A stretch of DNA of 56,942 nucleotides from Acidobacteriota bacterium (GCA_023436495.1 JAEZIT010000003.1:1-56942); one strand, 5' to 3'; shown: positions 7,875 to 17,397, counted from the first letter of the stretch. Notes: a model not told the origin generated them from the sequence alone. Program-made: numbers and translations.

Positions 7875-9521
7875 ATGAAACGAACTGTAAAATCGCCCGC
7901 GGGCACGGAAATAACTTGCAAAAACTGGCTGATAGAAGCGGCCTATCGAATGATCCAGAACAACCTCGACGCCGAGGTCGCTTTCGATCCCGATAATCTT
8001 ATCGTTTACGGCGGCCGCGGAAAGGCGGCACGAAACTGGGAATCGTTTGATGCGATCCTGGAATCTCTTCGGAACCTTAACGAAGACGAAACGCTGCTCG
8101 TACAATCCGGAAAGCCCGTCGGAATTTTCAGGTCGCATACGGACGCGCCGCGCGTTTTGCTGGCGAATTCGAACATCGTGCCGCATTGGGCGACGCAGGA
8201 GCAGTTCGACCAATACGAGCGCGACGGCCTGATGATGTACGGTCAAATGACGGCCGGTTCGTGGATCTATATCGGCACGCAGGGTATCTTGCAGGGCACA
8301 TACGAAACGTTTGGTTCGCTTGCGCGGCAGCACGGCTGGGGCGATCTTTCGGGCCGACTCGTACTGACCGCCGGCCTCGGCGAAATGGGCGGAGCGCAGG
8401 CACAGGCGATAACGTTCAACGGCGGTGTCGGGATTCTCGTAGAGGTCGACCCGTGGCGGATCGAACGGCGGCTGCAGCTTAAACAGGTCGATGTCGCGGC
8501 GAAAGATCTTGACGAAGCTATCTCAATGGCTCAGGCGGCCGCAGCGGCGAAAGAAGCCCGTTCCATCGCCCTTCTCGGAAACGCCGCCGAGGTGCATTGG
8601 CAGCTCCTCGAACGCGGCATCGTGCCCGATGTTGTCACGGACCAAACAAGTGCGCACGACGTGCTATACGGCTATATCCCCGTCGGATATTCGGTCGACG
8701 AAGCCGCCGAATTTCGAAGGTCCGATCAGGCGGCTTACGAAAAGGCCGCAATGGATTCGATGTCGCGCCACGTCGAAGCCATGCTCGAATTTCAGCGTCG
8801 CGGGTCCGTCGTTTTCGATTATGGAAACAATCTCCGCCAGCGTGCCAAAGACAACGGTGTCGCCGATGCGTTCGATTATCCCGGTTTTGTGCCAGCGTAT
8901 ATTCGGCCGCTTTTTTGCGAGGGCAAAGGCCCGTTCCGGTGGGTCGCGCTTTCGGGCGAAAAAGAAGACATCTATCGCACAGACGAAGCCATCATGAACC
9001 TGTTCCCGGACGACGACCACCTGGCCCGCTGGCTGACGATGGCGCAGGAACAGGTCGCATTCCAAGGCCTTCCCGCCCGCATCTGCTGGCTCGGGTACGG
9101 CGCGCGGGCAAAGGCGGGACTGAAACTTAATGAAATGGTCGCGTCAGGCGAGCTGAAAGCGCCGATCGTCATTGGCCGTGACCATCTCGACTGCGGTTCG
9201 GTCGCGTCACCTAATCGCGAAACAGAGGCGATGAAGGACGGCAGCGACGCCATCGCGGATTGGGTCTATCTGAACGCGATGATCAACGTTGCCGGCGGAG
9301 CTACCTGGGTTTCCCTTCATCACGGCGGCGGCGTCGGTATCGGTTATTCCCTTCATGCCGGCCAGGTCATCGTCGCAGACGGCACGCCGGAAGCGGCAAA
9401 ACGGATCGAACGCGTTCTAACCACCGACCCGGGCATGGGCGTCATCCGCCATGCGGACGCGGGCTATCAGGAAGCGATCGATTTCGCCGAAAAGAACGAT
9501 ATCAAGCTTCCGTGCATCTAA
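7875..9521 (+). CDS. hutU: urocanate hydratase
   Basis: Second enzyme of histidine degradation, converting urocanate to 4-imidazolone-5-propanoate with tightly bound NAD+. The 548-residue protein has the NAD-site segment YGQMTAGSWIYIGTQGI at 122-138 and the family signature FQGLPARICWLG, with active-site Cys404. The conserved GRDHLDCGSVASP and SLHHGGGVG segments follow. Length and motifs are normal, so the enzyme should be active. It is transcribed alone, away from hutIH, and no strong ribosome-binding site is seen before the ATG. Confidence 0.97.
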   Translation: MKRTVKSPAGTEITCKNWLIEAAYRMIQNNLDAEVAFDPDNLIVYGGRGKAARNWESFDAILESLRNLNEDETLLVQSGKPVGIFRSHTDAPRVLLANSNIVPHWATQEQFDQYERDGLMMYGQMTAGSWIYIGTQGILQGTYETFGSLARQHGWGDLSGRLVLTAGLGEMGGAQAQAITFNGGVGILVEVDPWRIERRLQLKQVDVAAKDLDEAISMAQAAAAAKEARSIALLGNAAEVHWQLLERGIVPDVVTDQTSAHDVLYGYIPVGYSVDEAAEFRRSDQAAYEKAAMDSMSRHVEAMLEFQRRGSVVFDYGNNLRQRAKDNGVADAFDYPGFVPAYIRPLFCEGKGPFRWVALSGEKEDIYRTDEAIMNLFPDDDHLARWLTMAQEQVAFQGLPARICWLGYGARAKAGLKLNEMVASGELKAPIVIGRDHLDCGSVASPNRETEAMKDGSDAIADWVYLNAMINVAGGATWVSLHHGGGVGIGYSLHAGQVIVADGTPEAAKRIERVLTTDPGMGVIRHADAGYQEAIDFAEKNDIKLPCI

Positions 9522-9571
9522 ATCACTGGCCTTTTTGAAATTTCTAAAATTACTCTGGAGACAAACGAATT

Positions 9572-10118
9572 ATGTTAGTACGAGGCATTCTGCCGATCAT
9601 CACTATTCTTATGCTTGCCGTCGCGGCAGCAGCTCAGACACCGGCGGCGAACAAGGTCGGCGTCGTCAATTCCCTCGTGTTTTCCGATGAAAAAGCCGGC
9701 ATTACAAAATACGTTAACGCCAATAAAGCGCTGAGCGCCGAATTCGAACCCGATCAGAAGGCGGTCGGCGATATGAATACAAGGCTGATCGCTCTCACGA
9801 AAGAGATCGAGGGCCTGCAGAAACTTTCCGCCGTCGATCAGAAATCGATCCAGGAAGGTCGAACAAGCTGAAAAGCTTCAGCGCGATATAAAATTCAAAA
9901 GCGAAGATGCGCAGGCAAGATACGCAAGGCGTCGACAGGCCGTTCTCGGCCCGCTTCAGGAATCGATCGGGAACGCTCTTCAGGAATACGCGAAGACGAA
10001 GGGCTATTCGCTGATATTCGACATAGCCAAAGACGAAACCGGCTTTCTTATCGCTATCGGCGACCTCAGCGTGGACGTGACGAACGATTTCATTAAATTC
10101 TTTAACGCGAGGCCGTAA
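9572..10118 (+). pseudogene. OmpH/Skp-family periplasmic chaperone gene with a frameshift
   Basis: The first frame (9572-9871) encodes a signal peptide (LPIITILMLAVAAAAQ) and an OmpH-like start (KVGVVNSLVFSDEKAG), then ends at TGA 9869-9871. The family sequence resumes in the +1 frame at GTC 9858-9860 (VEQAEKLQRDIKFKSEDAQ) and continues to TAA 10116-10118, ending in NDFIKFFNARP. Joining the frames near 9857 gives about 181 residues, the normal length for Skp/OmpH, with the expected coiled coil. One extra G in the GG at 9857-9858, or loss of two bases, explains the break. It may be a sequencing error or a genuine mutation. There is no bamA neighbour, so this is likely a stand-alone paralogue. 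Confidence 0.82.
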
Positions 10119-10125
10119 CCGCTGA

Positions 10126-11142
10126 TCACTGGTTCGCTTTGATGAGCTTCTCGATCTTCTTCTTGTCCGGGTGCTCGGGCCGCTTTTCGAGGAACAGTTT
10201 GTATTCCTTTACGGCCAGGTCCTTTGCACCCGCCAGTTCATACAGGTGCGCCAGCTGCAGATGGCATTCAGCCATGCCGTTCGGGTCGAGCCGTATGGCT
10301 TCGTTCAATGCCTCCACGCCGAGCGTGCCTTGCCGCGTCTGCAGATAGCTTTCGCCCAGCAACTGAAACGCTCTGGCGTTTGCCGGCTCCAGTTCGGCCG
10401 CGTGTTTTAATATTTCTATCGCTGCTTCATACTGCTTCTGCTCCATGCGGACCATCGCGAAATAGACCCACGCCGGCGCATAATCCTGTTTCGATTCGAT
10501 GGCCTTGCGGAATGCCGCCTCCGCATCCGCGAGCGATTTATTTTCGAGGTGACGCGATCCCAATCTCGCCCAGGCCAAAAAATCGGCCGGGTCCGCCGCT
10601 ACGATCTGTTTGAGCAGTTTCGTCGAGTCATCGGCATTCTTTTTTTGATCGGCTTCGTCGAGCTTTTTGTACAGTTCGACGGTTTTATCATTGCGCGGAT
10701 GCTGATATCTTGCATTGATCGTTCCTGCGGGAGCAGGGCCTCCTCCGCGCATCGTTATCTCGAAATCCTCTCTCCGCTGCGCGCCGCCCGCGGTCGTCAG
10801 TGTCCGGCGGTCCATCTCAATGCCGTCAACCTCGATCACCAGCGAGCCTGACGAAGAACTCGAAAGCTTGAAACAGTACTTTCCGGACTTGTTCAGCGTC
10901 TGCCGCTGCGCCGATTGGCCAAGGTCGTGAAGGGTGACCGAGACCTTCGGAAGTTTCGCACTCGGGTCCAGGCCGAGCACCACAACGCGTCCGAAAACGT
11001 ACGGGATACGAGCGAACGGCGAATCGAACGACGGCGTGATCCCCCATTCCGAACAATAATCGTCCGCCGATTGGGCCGGTGTGGACGGCGAAAATGCTAA
11101 TACCGATGCGATCAGGACAATGATGAAAAATATACGGCTCAC
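10126..11142 (-). CDS. secreted TPR-repeat protein
   Basis: A 338-residue exported protein. The GTG at 11142 is chosen because it starts a signal peptide (SRIFFIIVLIASVLAFS) and is preceded by GGAGGG at good spacing; the longer frame to 11214 lacks both. Residues about 30-130 form a beta-rich domain, possibly carboxypeptidase-regulatory-like (VSVTLHDLGQSAQRQTLNKS). The rest holds at least four tetratricopeptide repeats, for example ADAEAAFRKAIESKQDYAPA and YEAAIEILKHAAELEPANAR. TPR domains mediate protein interactions, so a scaffold role is likely, but no partner is indicated. It converges with the OmpH-family gene. Confidence 0.75.
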   Translation of the reverse strand: MSRIFFIIVLIASVLAFSPSTPAQSADDYCSEWGITPSFDSPFARIPYVFGRVVVLGLDPSAKLPKVSVTLHDLGQSAQRQTLNKSGKYCFKLSSSSSGSLVIEVDGIEMDRRTLTTAGGAQRREDFEITMRGGGPAPAGTINARYQHPRNDKTVELYKKLDEADQKKNADDSTKLLKQIVAADPADFLAWARLGSRHLENKSLADAEAAFRKAIESKQDYAPAWVYFAMVRMEQKQYEAAIEILKHAAELEPANARAFQLLGESYLQTRQGTLGVEALNEAIRLDPNGMAECHLQLAHLYELAGAKDLAVKEYKLFLEKRPEHPDKKKIEKLIKANQ

Positions 11143-11305
11143 GCGGCCCTCCGACACGACCAAATTAGAATTCCCGGATACTATACACCGAAAACCATTC
11201 GGTCCGACATCCATTATTTCGAAAGATCATACGCAGGCGTTCAATTAATGCCGTTGGCCGCTGGGGCGTCGTCTGGTGAGGAACGTTCGACTCTTATAGC
11301 CGCAT

Positions 11306-12823
11306 TTATTGCGCCGTTCGTTCGCCAACGATCAGGAAATTCGCGGTCGCGGCGTCGATCATCACGCTGCGGTCATAAAAGAACTTACCTTTCGCGGCGG
11401 TTGCGATGGTATACGTCTGATTCGTCGCGATGTTCTGAAAGTAAAAATATCCGAACGGATTAGTGCGGGCATAGGCGATTATTTCGCTGCCGCTCTTAAG
11501 CGTGATCACCGCGTTTTGGACGGAGGCCCCGTTGAGTTCGGTCACTCGTCCCGAAAATCCGACGGTTTGCGGGGCCGGAGCGACATATCGCGCGGCGGAG
11601 AATATCGGATTGATCCATGGGGCGTTCCTGATCGCACCGAACGACGACCGCCCGCTCAGTGTCACTCTTCCCTTTCTATCGAATAGCGCGGCAGTCGCGC
11701 CGTCGATCCCGCCGGAATTGGCGTTGACGCCCGTATAATTGAGGTCCGGCGAACCGTCCGCCAGGTATGCCGCGCTGCGGTAATCGATGTTCGGAAAATG
11801 CTCCGGTATCGTCGGATTGCCCGCCACGATAATTCGGCCGCTTGTGCTGACGGCCATGTCGTAAACTTCGCTATTGGCAAGCGCGGTGCGCGAACCGTCG
11901 CCATCGAACGTAAGGTCGGGCGAGCCGTTCGCGTAGAATGAAAACAAGATGTTTCGATCGCCCAGGGCGACGATGCGCCCGTCGCTCTTCACCTTGACCG
12001 AGATCAAATTTCCCAGTTCCGGAAACAAGTTGGCGCCGGAATCAATGAACAGATAGCCGTCATTGTCGAACGTCGTGTCCAGGGTCCCGTTGCGGTTCAG
12101 ACGCGCCAGCAGGTAGGCAGTCGCCTGCGTCGCGAGCGCCCCGCCGGTCACGATCCTCCCGTCCGGCTGAATATCGAGCGAAGTGCCGATCGAGCGAGCC
12201 AACCCGAAAGTGAGCGTCGTTATCCCATTCGTGCCGAAAGCGGTGTCCGGCGCGCCGCTCGGCAAGAATCGCGCGACCGTCTGTTTTGCGTCCGACGCGG
12301 TCGAGCCCGAAAAACCTATAACGACGAGCTTGCCGTCAGGCTGTATCGCGATCTTGTTGGCCTGTGAGACGGCGGCATTCTGGACCGAACCATTCGTTCC
12401 GAACGTCGTATCGAGGCTGCCGTCTGGATTCAGGCGGACCAGCGTGAGGGCTGATGAAACCGTGCCCACGAGCACGATCTTTCCGTCGTTCTGAATGACG
12501 ACGCCCTGCCTGCCAAACGTCGGGGTCGGGCCGTTGAGGGGTGCAAAAACGAACCCGGACCCGTTGCCGAACGAGGTGTCGAACGAACCGTCTTCGTTCA
12601 GGCGAATAACGCAGAAAGCACGCAGCGTGCCGATCTCGTTACAGTTTCCGATGATCACGATCTTGTTATCCGCCTGGACCGCCATGTCCTTCGTTGTGCC
12701 CGAAGCGCTGAAGGAGATCAGCCGCATCCCGTCACCGTCAAAAGTCTTATCAAGCTGAGCAAAAGCTCCAGAAAAGAAAGCCATCCCGATGAGCAGAAAG
12801 GCAGCCAGGGAGTTTTTCATCAT
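11306..12823 (-). CDS. secreted delta-60 repeat protein with C-terminal carboxypeptidase-regulatory-like domain
   Basis: About 505 residues. Two adjacent ATGs (12823, 12820) precede a signal peptide (LAAFLLIGMAFFSGAFAQ). Residues 25-400 are delta-60 repeats of roughly 55 residues (TIGR02608 type) with the recurring pattern IQPDGKIVVVG...RLNPDGSLDTTFGTNG, which predict a beta-propeller-like exoprotein. The last 90 residues match a CarboxypepD_reg-like beta sandwich (GRVTELNGASVQNAVITLKS and the YGYFYFQNI-like turn). Such proteins are common in acidobacterial exoproteomes, with unknown ligands. The gene is divergent from the 21-bp repeat gene, with 145 bp between starts. Confidence 0.82.
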   Translation of the reverse strand: MMKNSLAAFLLIGMAFFSGAFAQLDKTFDGDGMRLISFSASGTTKDMAVQADNKIVIIGNCNEIGTLRAFCVIRLNEDGSFDTSFGNGSGFVFAPLNGPTPTFGRQGVVIQNDGKIVLVGTVSSALTLVRLNPDGSLDTTFGTNGSVQNAAVSQANKIAIQPDGKLVVIGFSGSTASDAKQTVARFLPSGAPDTAFGTNGITTLTFGLARSIGTSLDIQPDGRIVTGGALATQATAYLLARLNRNGTLDTTFDNDGYLFIDSGANLFPELGNLISVKVKSDGRIVALGDRNILFSFYANGSPDLTFDGDGSRTALANSEVYDMAVSTSGRIIVAGNPTIPEHFPNIDYRSAAYLADGSPDLNYTGVNANSGGIDGATAALFDRKGRVTLSGRSSFGAIRNAPWINPIFSAARYVAPAPQTVGFSGRVTELNGASVQNAVITLKSGSEIIAYARTNPFGYFYFQNIATNQTYTIATAAKGKFFYDRSVMIDAATANFLIVGERTAQ

Positions 12824-12968
12824 AAGGTTCTTTATAAGGGGCCAGAAACAGGCCGGCCGGTTAAAAAAGGGGCAGCGAAACAACGTCGCTGATGATCGGT
12901 CGTAAGGCATTATCGATGGCGAATTTCGATCTTGTCAATCTTTTTTTCTTCGAGGCTGGAGAGGATTT

Positions 12969-13208
12969 TTGGCGGATAAAAACGTTTTATCGTTGGATCT
13001 GAAAGATCTGTCACATGATTCGAGACCTTTATCGCATGACTCGAAGAATTTTTCACATGACTCAAGAGAGTTATCACATGATCTGAAAGACTTATCACAT
13101 GACTTGAATGATTTATTATACGATCCGAGAGTTTTGTTGCATGATTCGAAGCTTTTATCTCGTGATTCGAAGGTTTTGTCTATTGCCTCAATAATTTTGC
13201 CGCAATAG
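12969..13208 (+). CDS. putative 79-residue heptad-repeat protein encoded by a 21-bp tandem array
   Basis: After a short leader (ADKNVLSL) the frame consists of nine seven-residue units of the form D-S/L-K/R-x-L-S-H. Changes between copies are mostly synonymous: Asp is GAT or GAC, Leu is CTG, TTA or TTG, Ser is TCA, TCG or TCT. This pattern suggests selection on the protein rather than on DNA alone. A GGAGAGGA at 12958-12965 precedes the TTG start, and a terminator follows the stop by two bases. No known family is recognised. The unit has only one strongly hydrophobic position per heptad, so it is not a classic coiled coil. It could instead be a non-coding minisatellite. Confidence 0.45.
   Translation: MADKNVLSLDLKDLSHDSRPLSHDSKNFSHDSRELSHDLKDLSHDLNDLLYDPRVLLHDSKLLSRDSKVLSIASIILPQ
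12984..13193 (+). repeat. 21-bp tandem repeat array, about nine degenerate copies
   Basis: Contiguous 21-bp units begin with GAT or GAC and mostly end with CAT; the third unit is GACTCGAAGAATTTTTCACA plus T. There are no spacers, so it is not a CRISPR. 21 bp is two turns of B-DNA and also seven codons, so the array keeps both helical phase and reading frame. Confidence 0.85.
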
Positions 13209-13209
13209 A

Positions 13210-13243
13210 AAAGCCCGCGAAAGCTGTATGCTTCGCGGGCTTT
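13210..13243. terminator. bidirectional rho-independent terminator
   Basis: A 12-bp perfect stem AAAGCCCGCGAA / TTCGCGGGCTTT with a 10-nt loop. Short T-runs flank both sides, better on the minus strand (TTTTC). It serves the repeat ORF ending at 13208 and the minus-strand gene ending at 13250. Confidence 0.88.
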
Positions 13244-13249
13244 GTTCGA

Positions 13250-13591
13250 TCAGTAGCGTCTGACCTTTTTGTAGCGTCTTTTCTTCTTGTTCAATTTATA
13301 TGTGTATAACGCCGAACTTCCGGCCCCAATGCCGGCGCCGATCAAAGCGCCTTTACCGCCGCCGAGCAGGCCGCCGATCAACGCTCCGCCGCCCGTACCG
13401 ACCGCCATGTTGATGCGGTTACGATGCCGCCGGTAATAGCTCGGTTTCCGAACGCGAACGTAACGGATCCTGCCGTTCCTGTCCCTGACCCGCTGCAGGT
13501 AAGTTTGAGCGGGCGTGCTCTGCGGAGCCGATAAAATAAGGCCGCCGCCGAAAACTGCAAACATCATGAAAACCCATAGTAATTTTTTCAT
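13250..13591 (-). CDS. small exported glycine-zipper protein
   Basis: 113 residues. A signal peptide (LLWVFMMFAVFGGGLILSA) is followed by a strongly basic segment (YLQRVRDRNGRIRYVRVRK) and a Gly-rich hydrophobic stretch (GGALIGGLLGGGKGALIGAG) of the glycine-zipper type seen in YMGG/OmpA-like proteins. It ends with a Lys/Arg/Tyr-rich tail. Such proteins usually insert in, or associate with, the envelope, but no function is known. The terminator at 13210-13243 closes the transcript 7 bases after the stop. Confidence 0.68.
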   Translation of the reverse strand: MKKLLWVFMMFAVFGGGLILSAPQSTPAQTYLQRVRDRNGRIRYVRVRKPSYYRRHRNRINMAVGTGGGALIGGLLGGGKGALIGAGIGAGSSALYTYKLNKKKRRYKKVRRY

Positions 13592-13706
13592 ATGAATTTA
13601 AGCGCTCCTCCCGGGAAAAAAGCTTACCCCGGATAAATTTTTATCTGAGGAGAGAATCACAATTACATTGGAGAGAGATTGCAAGAATTATACCACAAAT
13701 TGTGTA

Positions 13707-15233
13707 CTATTCCGCTACGTTCGCGGCCTGTAATTCGCCGCGGCCGCAGTATTTTTCAGTGATTAGCCTGAAATGATAGCCCATCGCAGCCAAAGTCAAT
13801 CCGTGAGCGATATCACGCGGATGATCGCGCATCAATCTGTAGAAATACCGCCAAAACGCCGCCCGCTCGCCGTCGCGGATGCCAAGCGTCATCACGAGCC
13901 GCGCGAACGCCTTTACATCGTTGATCAGGTCGATCTTGCGAGGTTCGATGCGGTCGTTGTGGAATGCAGCGATACAGTCGAGCGCGCGTTTGTAGTATTC
14001 CTGCGGGCTGTAGATCTTCTGTAAGATCGATTTATAGCCGTCGATCAGCACTTGCACGTTCATTTTCGGCACGAAATTCACCGTGCAATCGGTGTTGTTT
14101 CCCGTGCTGACATTCAGCAGACGGCCTTCTTTTTCCAGCCGCCGCCATAATTGCGTGTCCGGCAAGGCCGAAAGCAGCCCGACCATCGCCAGCGGAATTC
14201 CGCTCTCGCCGATGAACCTGACCTGACGATCAAAAATATCGTCCGGGTCGTTATCGAACCCGACGATAAAGCCGGCCATCACCTCCATTCCAAAGCTCTG
14301 GATCTTCTGCACGGACTCGAGCAGGTCACGCCGCGTATTCTGCCCCTTCTGCGCCTCCTTCAGGCTTTCTTCTACCGGCGTCTCGATCCCCAGGAACACC
14401 CGCCGGAAACCGGCGTCCTCCATCTGCTGCAGCAGCGCGTCGTCTTCGGCAAGGTTAATGCTGGCCTCCGTGATATACGAGAAAGGATTGCCGTGACTCC
14501 GCGACCAATCGATCAGGTCGGGCATGAACTGCCGCACATTCTTTTTATTGCCGATGAAATTGTCATCAACGATGAACAAAAGCCCGCGCCAGCCCGCCCT
14601 GTTCAGAGCATCAAGTTCCGCGAGCATCTGTTCGTTCGATTTCGTCCGCGGCACCCGGCCGTAGATCTCAATGATATCGCAGAACTCGCACTGGAACGGG
14701 CATCCGCGCGAATACTGCACCGACATCGCGCTGTACTTCTTCATGTCCATCAAACCGAAATCCGGGACCGGTGTGTTCAACAGCGATGGGCGCTCGTCAG
14801 CTTTGTAGATTTTCCGCGCGATGCCGAGTTCAAGGTCGCTGATAAATTCCGGCAGTGTCGTCTCCGCCTCGCCGATAAAAATGTGGTCCGCGTCCGGCAG
14901 CCTCTCCGGACTCGTGGACACATAAGGCCCGCCGACGGCGACCGGCTTTCCGCGTTCGCGGCAGAGTTCGACGACCGCCTCGAGCGATTCGTTTTGCACG
15001 ATCATCGCGCTCAGGAAGACGATGTCCGCCCAATCGATGTCATCGGTCGTCAGTTCCCCGACGTTCATGTCAACAAGACGCCTTTCCCAGCGAACAGGGA
15101 GCATTGCGGATACCGTCAACAGCCCTAACGGGGGGAACGCGGCTTTCTTACCTTCGAAAGTCAGCGCATGCCGAAAACTCCAGTAAGTATCGGGAAACTC
15201 CGGGTACACAAGCAGAACTTTCATAGTATTCAC
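13707..15233 (-). CDS. B12-binding radical SAM protein, HpnP-like (DUF4070)
   Basis: 508 residues. The N-terminal 150 residues form a cobalamin-binding Rossmann fold without the DxHxxG motif (PPLGLLTVSAMLP, GGPYVSTSPE). The radical SAM 4Fe-4S motif is GCPFQCEFCD with Cys178, Cys182 and Cys185. The C-terminal part contains the family segments FVDDNFIGNK and NNTDCTVNFVPKM, placing it in the DUF4070 group that includes the hopanoid C-2 methylase HpnP. Methylation or another radical reaction on a lipid is therefore plausible, but no hopanoid genes are nearby and the substrate is unproven. The GTG at 15233 has AAGGA seven bases upstream; ATG 15224 is the alternative. Confidence 0.83.
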   Translation of the reverse strand: MNTMKVLLVYPEFPDTYWSFRHALTFEGKKAAFPPLGLLTVSAMLPVRWERRLVDMNVGELTTDDIDWADIVFLSAMIVQNESLEAVVELCRERGKPVAVGGPYVSTSPERLPDADHIFIGEAETTLPEFISDLELGIARKIYKADERPSLLNTPVPDFGLMDMKKYSAMSVQYSRGCPFQCEFCDIIEIYGRVPRTKSNEQMLAELDALNRAGWRGLLFIVDDNFIGNKKNVRQFMPDLIDWSRSHGNPFSYITEASINLAEDDALLQQMEDAGFRRVFLGIETPVEESLKEAQKGQNTRRDLLESVQKIQSFGMEVMAGFIVGFDNDPDDIFDRQVRFIGESGIPLAMVGLLSALPDTQLWRRLEKEGRLLNVSTGNNTDCTVNFVPKMNVQVLIDGYKSILQKIYSPQEYYKRALDCIAAFHNDRIEPRKIDLINDVKAFARLVMTLGIRDGERAAFWRYFYRLMRDHPRDIAHGLTLAAMGYHFRLITEKYCGRGELQAANVAE

Positions 15234-15487
15234 AGGTTAATCCTTCAAAAACTCAAAAGGCAAGGTTTTTTCGATAGTTACAGGAATATTACATTTCGCG
15301 CAGCTGCGGTTCCCAAAATACGACCGTTGGGATAATATTTATGGAAGTATAACCGTAATAAGGCTTTATATCCTTTAAGGAGAACTGGGCTTTACCAACG
15401 GTTTTCCCCGGCCGGTCAACGTACCCGGCCATGCCTTTCCGATCATCCGAGCGCCCGAAACGATCAGATAAATCGGAGGAAAGACAA

Positions 15488-17329
15488 GTGAGAAAATCTA
15501 ACCGGAACATTGTTCCGAACCCCCTAATTGCAGCAGTTGCCGTGCTGATTTTCGCCGCCGCTGCTTTTGACATCGCTGCCCAATCCTGCCCGGGAATGAG
15601 TTTCGTCCCCGCCGCCCCGGTCGCTGTCGGCAGCTATCCTGCAGCCGTCCGGGCCGCAGATCTTAATTTGGACGGGCGGCCCGATCTCGCCTCCGTCGAC
15701 TATTTCGGAGGCTCCGTCTCCATTGCGCTTGCCCTTCCCGAAGGCGGGTTTGCCCCGGCCATATCGTACGGAGGCCTCGCGGGCCCGTACGCACTCGAGA
15801 CGGGCGACGTCGATGCCGACGGCGATATCGATATTGTTGCTGTCGATCCCGTGTCGCACCGCGTCGCTGTCTTTCGCAACGATGGCAGCGGATCGTTCGC
15901 GTCTCCGATCTTTTACGCCACGGGCTTTACGCCGTATGACGTTGCAATCGCTGATGTTAACGGCGACGGAAGTCTCGATCTCATAACCGCCAATTTCGAT
16001 TCGAACAATATCGCCGTCCTGCTTTCGGACAACCACGGCGGATTTCACCCCGCGGCATTCTTCGGACCGGTAAATTCGGCAATTTCCGTTACAGCTGCCG
16101 ATTTCGATAATAACGGCACTACAGATATCGCGGCCGCCAATTATCTCCGCAATAGCGTCACGATATTGTCTGGCGATGGAAGTGGTTCGTTCACCGTCGA
16201 TTCAATGCATAATATAGGTTCGCTTCCCGGGGCAGTCGAAGCCGGCGATCTCAACAACGACGGTAATATCGACCTTATTACAGTTGATTCAGGCTCGAAT
16301 AACCTTTCAATACTTATAAACGAAGCCGGAACATTTAGCCCGGCCGCTTCCGTTCCGGCCGGCAACACGCCCTTCGCGGCATCGATCGCTGATTTTGACG
16401 GCGATGGAAAAGCGGACGTCGTAGCCGTAAATTACTCAGATAACGCAATTAGCGTCTATCAAGGTGACGGTATCGGCGGTCTCGGTACTCCTATAAACTT
16501 TGCGGTAGGTTCGGAACCCGGCTCGATCGTTTCGGCCGACTTCGATCAAAACGGTAAAGCAGATCTCGCGGTGGCAAATCGGGCGTCAAACAACATTTCC
16601 GTTTTTCTAAACGCCTGCGCCGGCAACTCCGCACCGATTATCAGAGCCATGCAGGCTTCTGTTCGACAAGGTGCCTCGCGGCCCGCATCTATCGCGGTCA
16701 TATCGGACGCCGAAGATGCCGAATCGACGCTTCTCGTCACCGTGAACGGAGGCTCATCCGCGAACGTAAATGGGGTTTCGATCGCAAACATAGCGGTTAA
16801 CGACGAGGGCGGCGTTATAGCCAATATAGCCGCTGTGTGCTCGGCAGCAGACGCCGTGTTTACGCTCCGCGTTACCGATTCGGCGGGATCGTATGCAGAA
16901 GCGCTCATAACGGTCACGGTTACGGCAAGTAACGCGCCCGTGATCACGTTGGCTGCCCCGGTGAGCCTCTTTCCAGCAAACGGCAAGCTGGTCCCATTAT
17001 CCGCGGCGCAGATGGTAAACAACGTGGCCGACGACTGTGACGAAGACCTATTAAAGTCGGTGGTTATCGAGTCCGTAACGAGCGACGAAGCCCCGGCGAA
17101 GAAAGTCGTCGATATCATAGTCAGCGATGATTGCCGCTCGGTTCAACTGCGTGCGGATCGCAACAACGACGGCGACGGCCGCGTTTATTCGGTGAACCTC
17201 CGAGTAACTGATTCGTCTGGAAATACCGTCCGAGTGGTCTATAAGGCAAGTGTGCCGCGAAGGCCCAACGGCGAAGTAGCGATCGAGGGCTCGGCAGTGC
17301 ACTGGGCTGCCGGAAACTGCGGGCCCTGA
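15488..17329 (+). CDS. secreted FG-GAP/VCBS repeat protein
   Basis: 613 residues. The GTG at 15488 is preferred over the upstream ATG at 15431 because GGAGGA lies 7 bases before it and the signal peptide follows (NPLIAAVAVLIFAAAAFDIA). Residues about 40-390 are seven or so FG-GAP/VCBS repeats with calcium-binding loops such as DLNLDGRPDLASVD, DVDADGDIDIVAVD and DFDGDGKADVVAV, predicting an integrin-like beta-propeller. Residues 400-610 look like cadherin/Ig-like domains (VTDSAGSYAEALITVTV). The role is likely extracellular binding. The copy-to-copy similarity is typical of the family. A solitary gene. Confidence 0.87.
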   Translation: MRKSNRNIVPNPLIAAVAVLIFAAAAFDIAAQSCPGMSFVPAAPVAVGSYPAAVRAADLNLDGRPDLASVDYFGGSVSIALALPEGGFAPAISYGGLAGPYALETGDVDADGDIDIVAVDPVSHRVAVFRNDGSGSFASPIFYATGFTPYDVAIADVNGDGSLDLITANFDSNNIAVLLSDNHGGFHPAAFFGPVNSAISVTAADFDNNGTTDIAAANYLRNSVTILSGDGSGSFTVDSMHNIGSLPGAVEAGDLNNDGNIDLITVDSGSNNLSILINEAGTFSPAASVPAGNTPFAASIADFDGDGKADVVAVNYSDNAISVYQGDGIGGLGTPINFAVGSEPGSIVSADFDQNGKADLAVANRASNNISVFLNACAGNSAPIIRAMQASVRQGASRPASIAVISDAEDAESTLLVTVNGGSSANVNGVSIANIAVNDEGGVIANIAAVCSAADAVFTLRVTDSAGSYAEALITVTVTASNAPVITLAAPVSLFPANGKLVPLSAAQMVNNVADDCDEDLLKSVVIESVTSDEAPAKKVVDIIVSDDCRSVQLRADRNNDGDGRVYSVNLRVTDSSGNTVRVVYKASVPRRPNGEVAIEGSAVHWAAGNCGP

Positions 17330-17397
17330 CAACACGGCGGAATCGGGATGCGAAACGGAGTAAAATTTGACTTCATTGTGTTTATAGAAAATAATCA

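Noticed and set aside
12984..13193. CRISPR array
   Set aside because: Units are contiguous with no spacers and diverge gradually.
14151..15128. 325-codon plus-strand ORF
   Set aside because: Exactly antisense to the radical SAM gene, rich in Arg/His from reversed GC codons, no family features.
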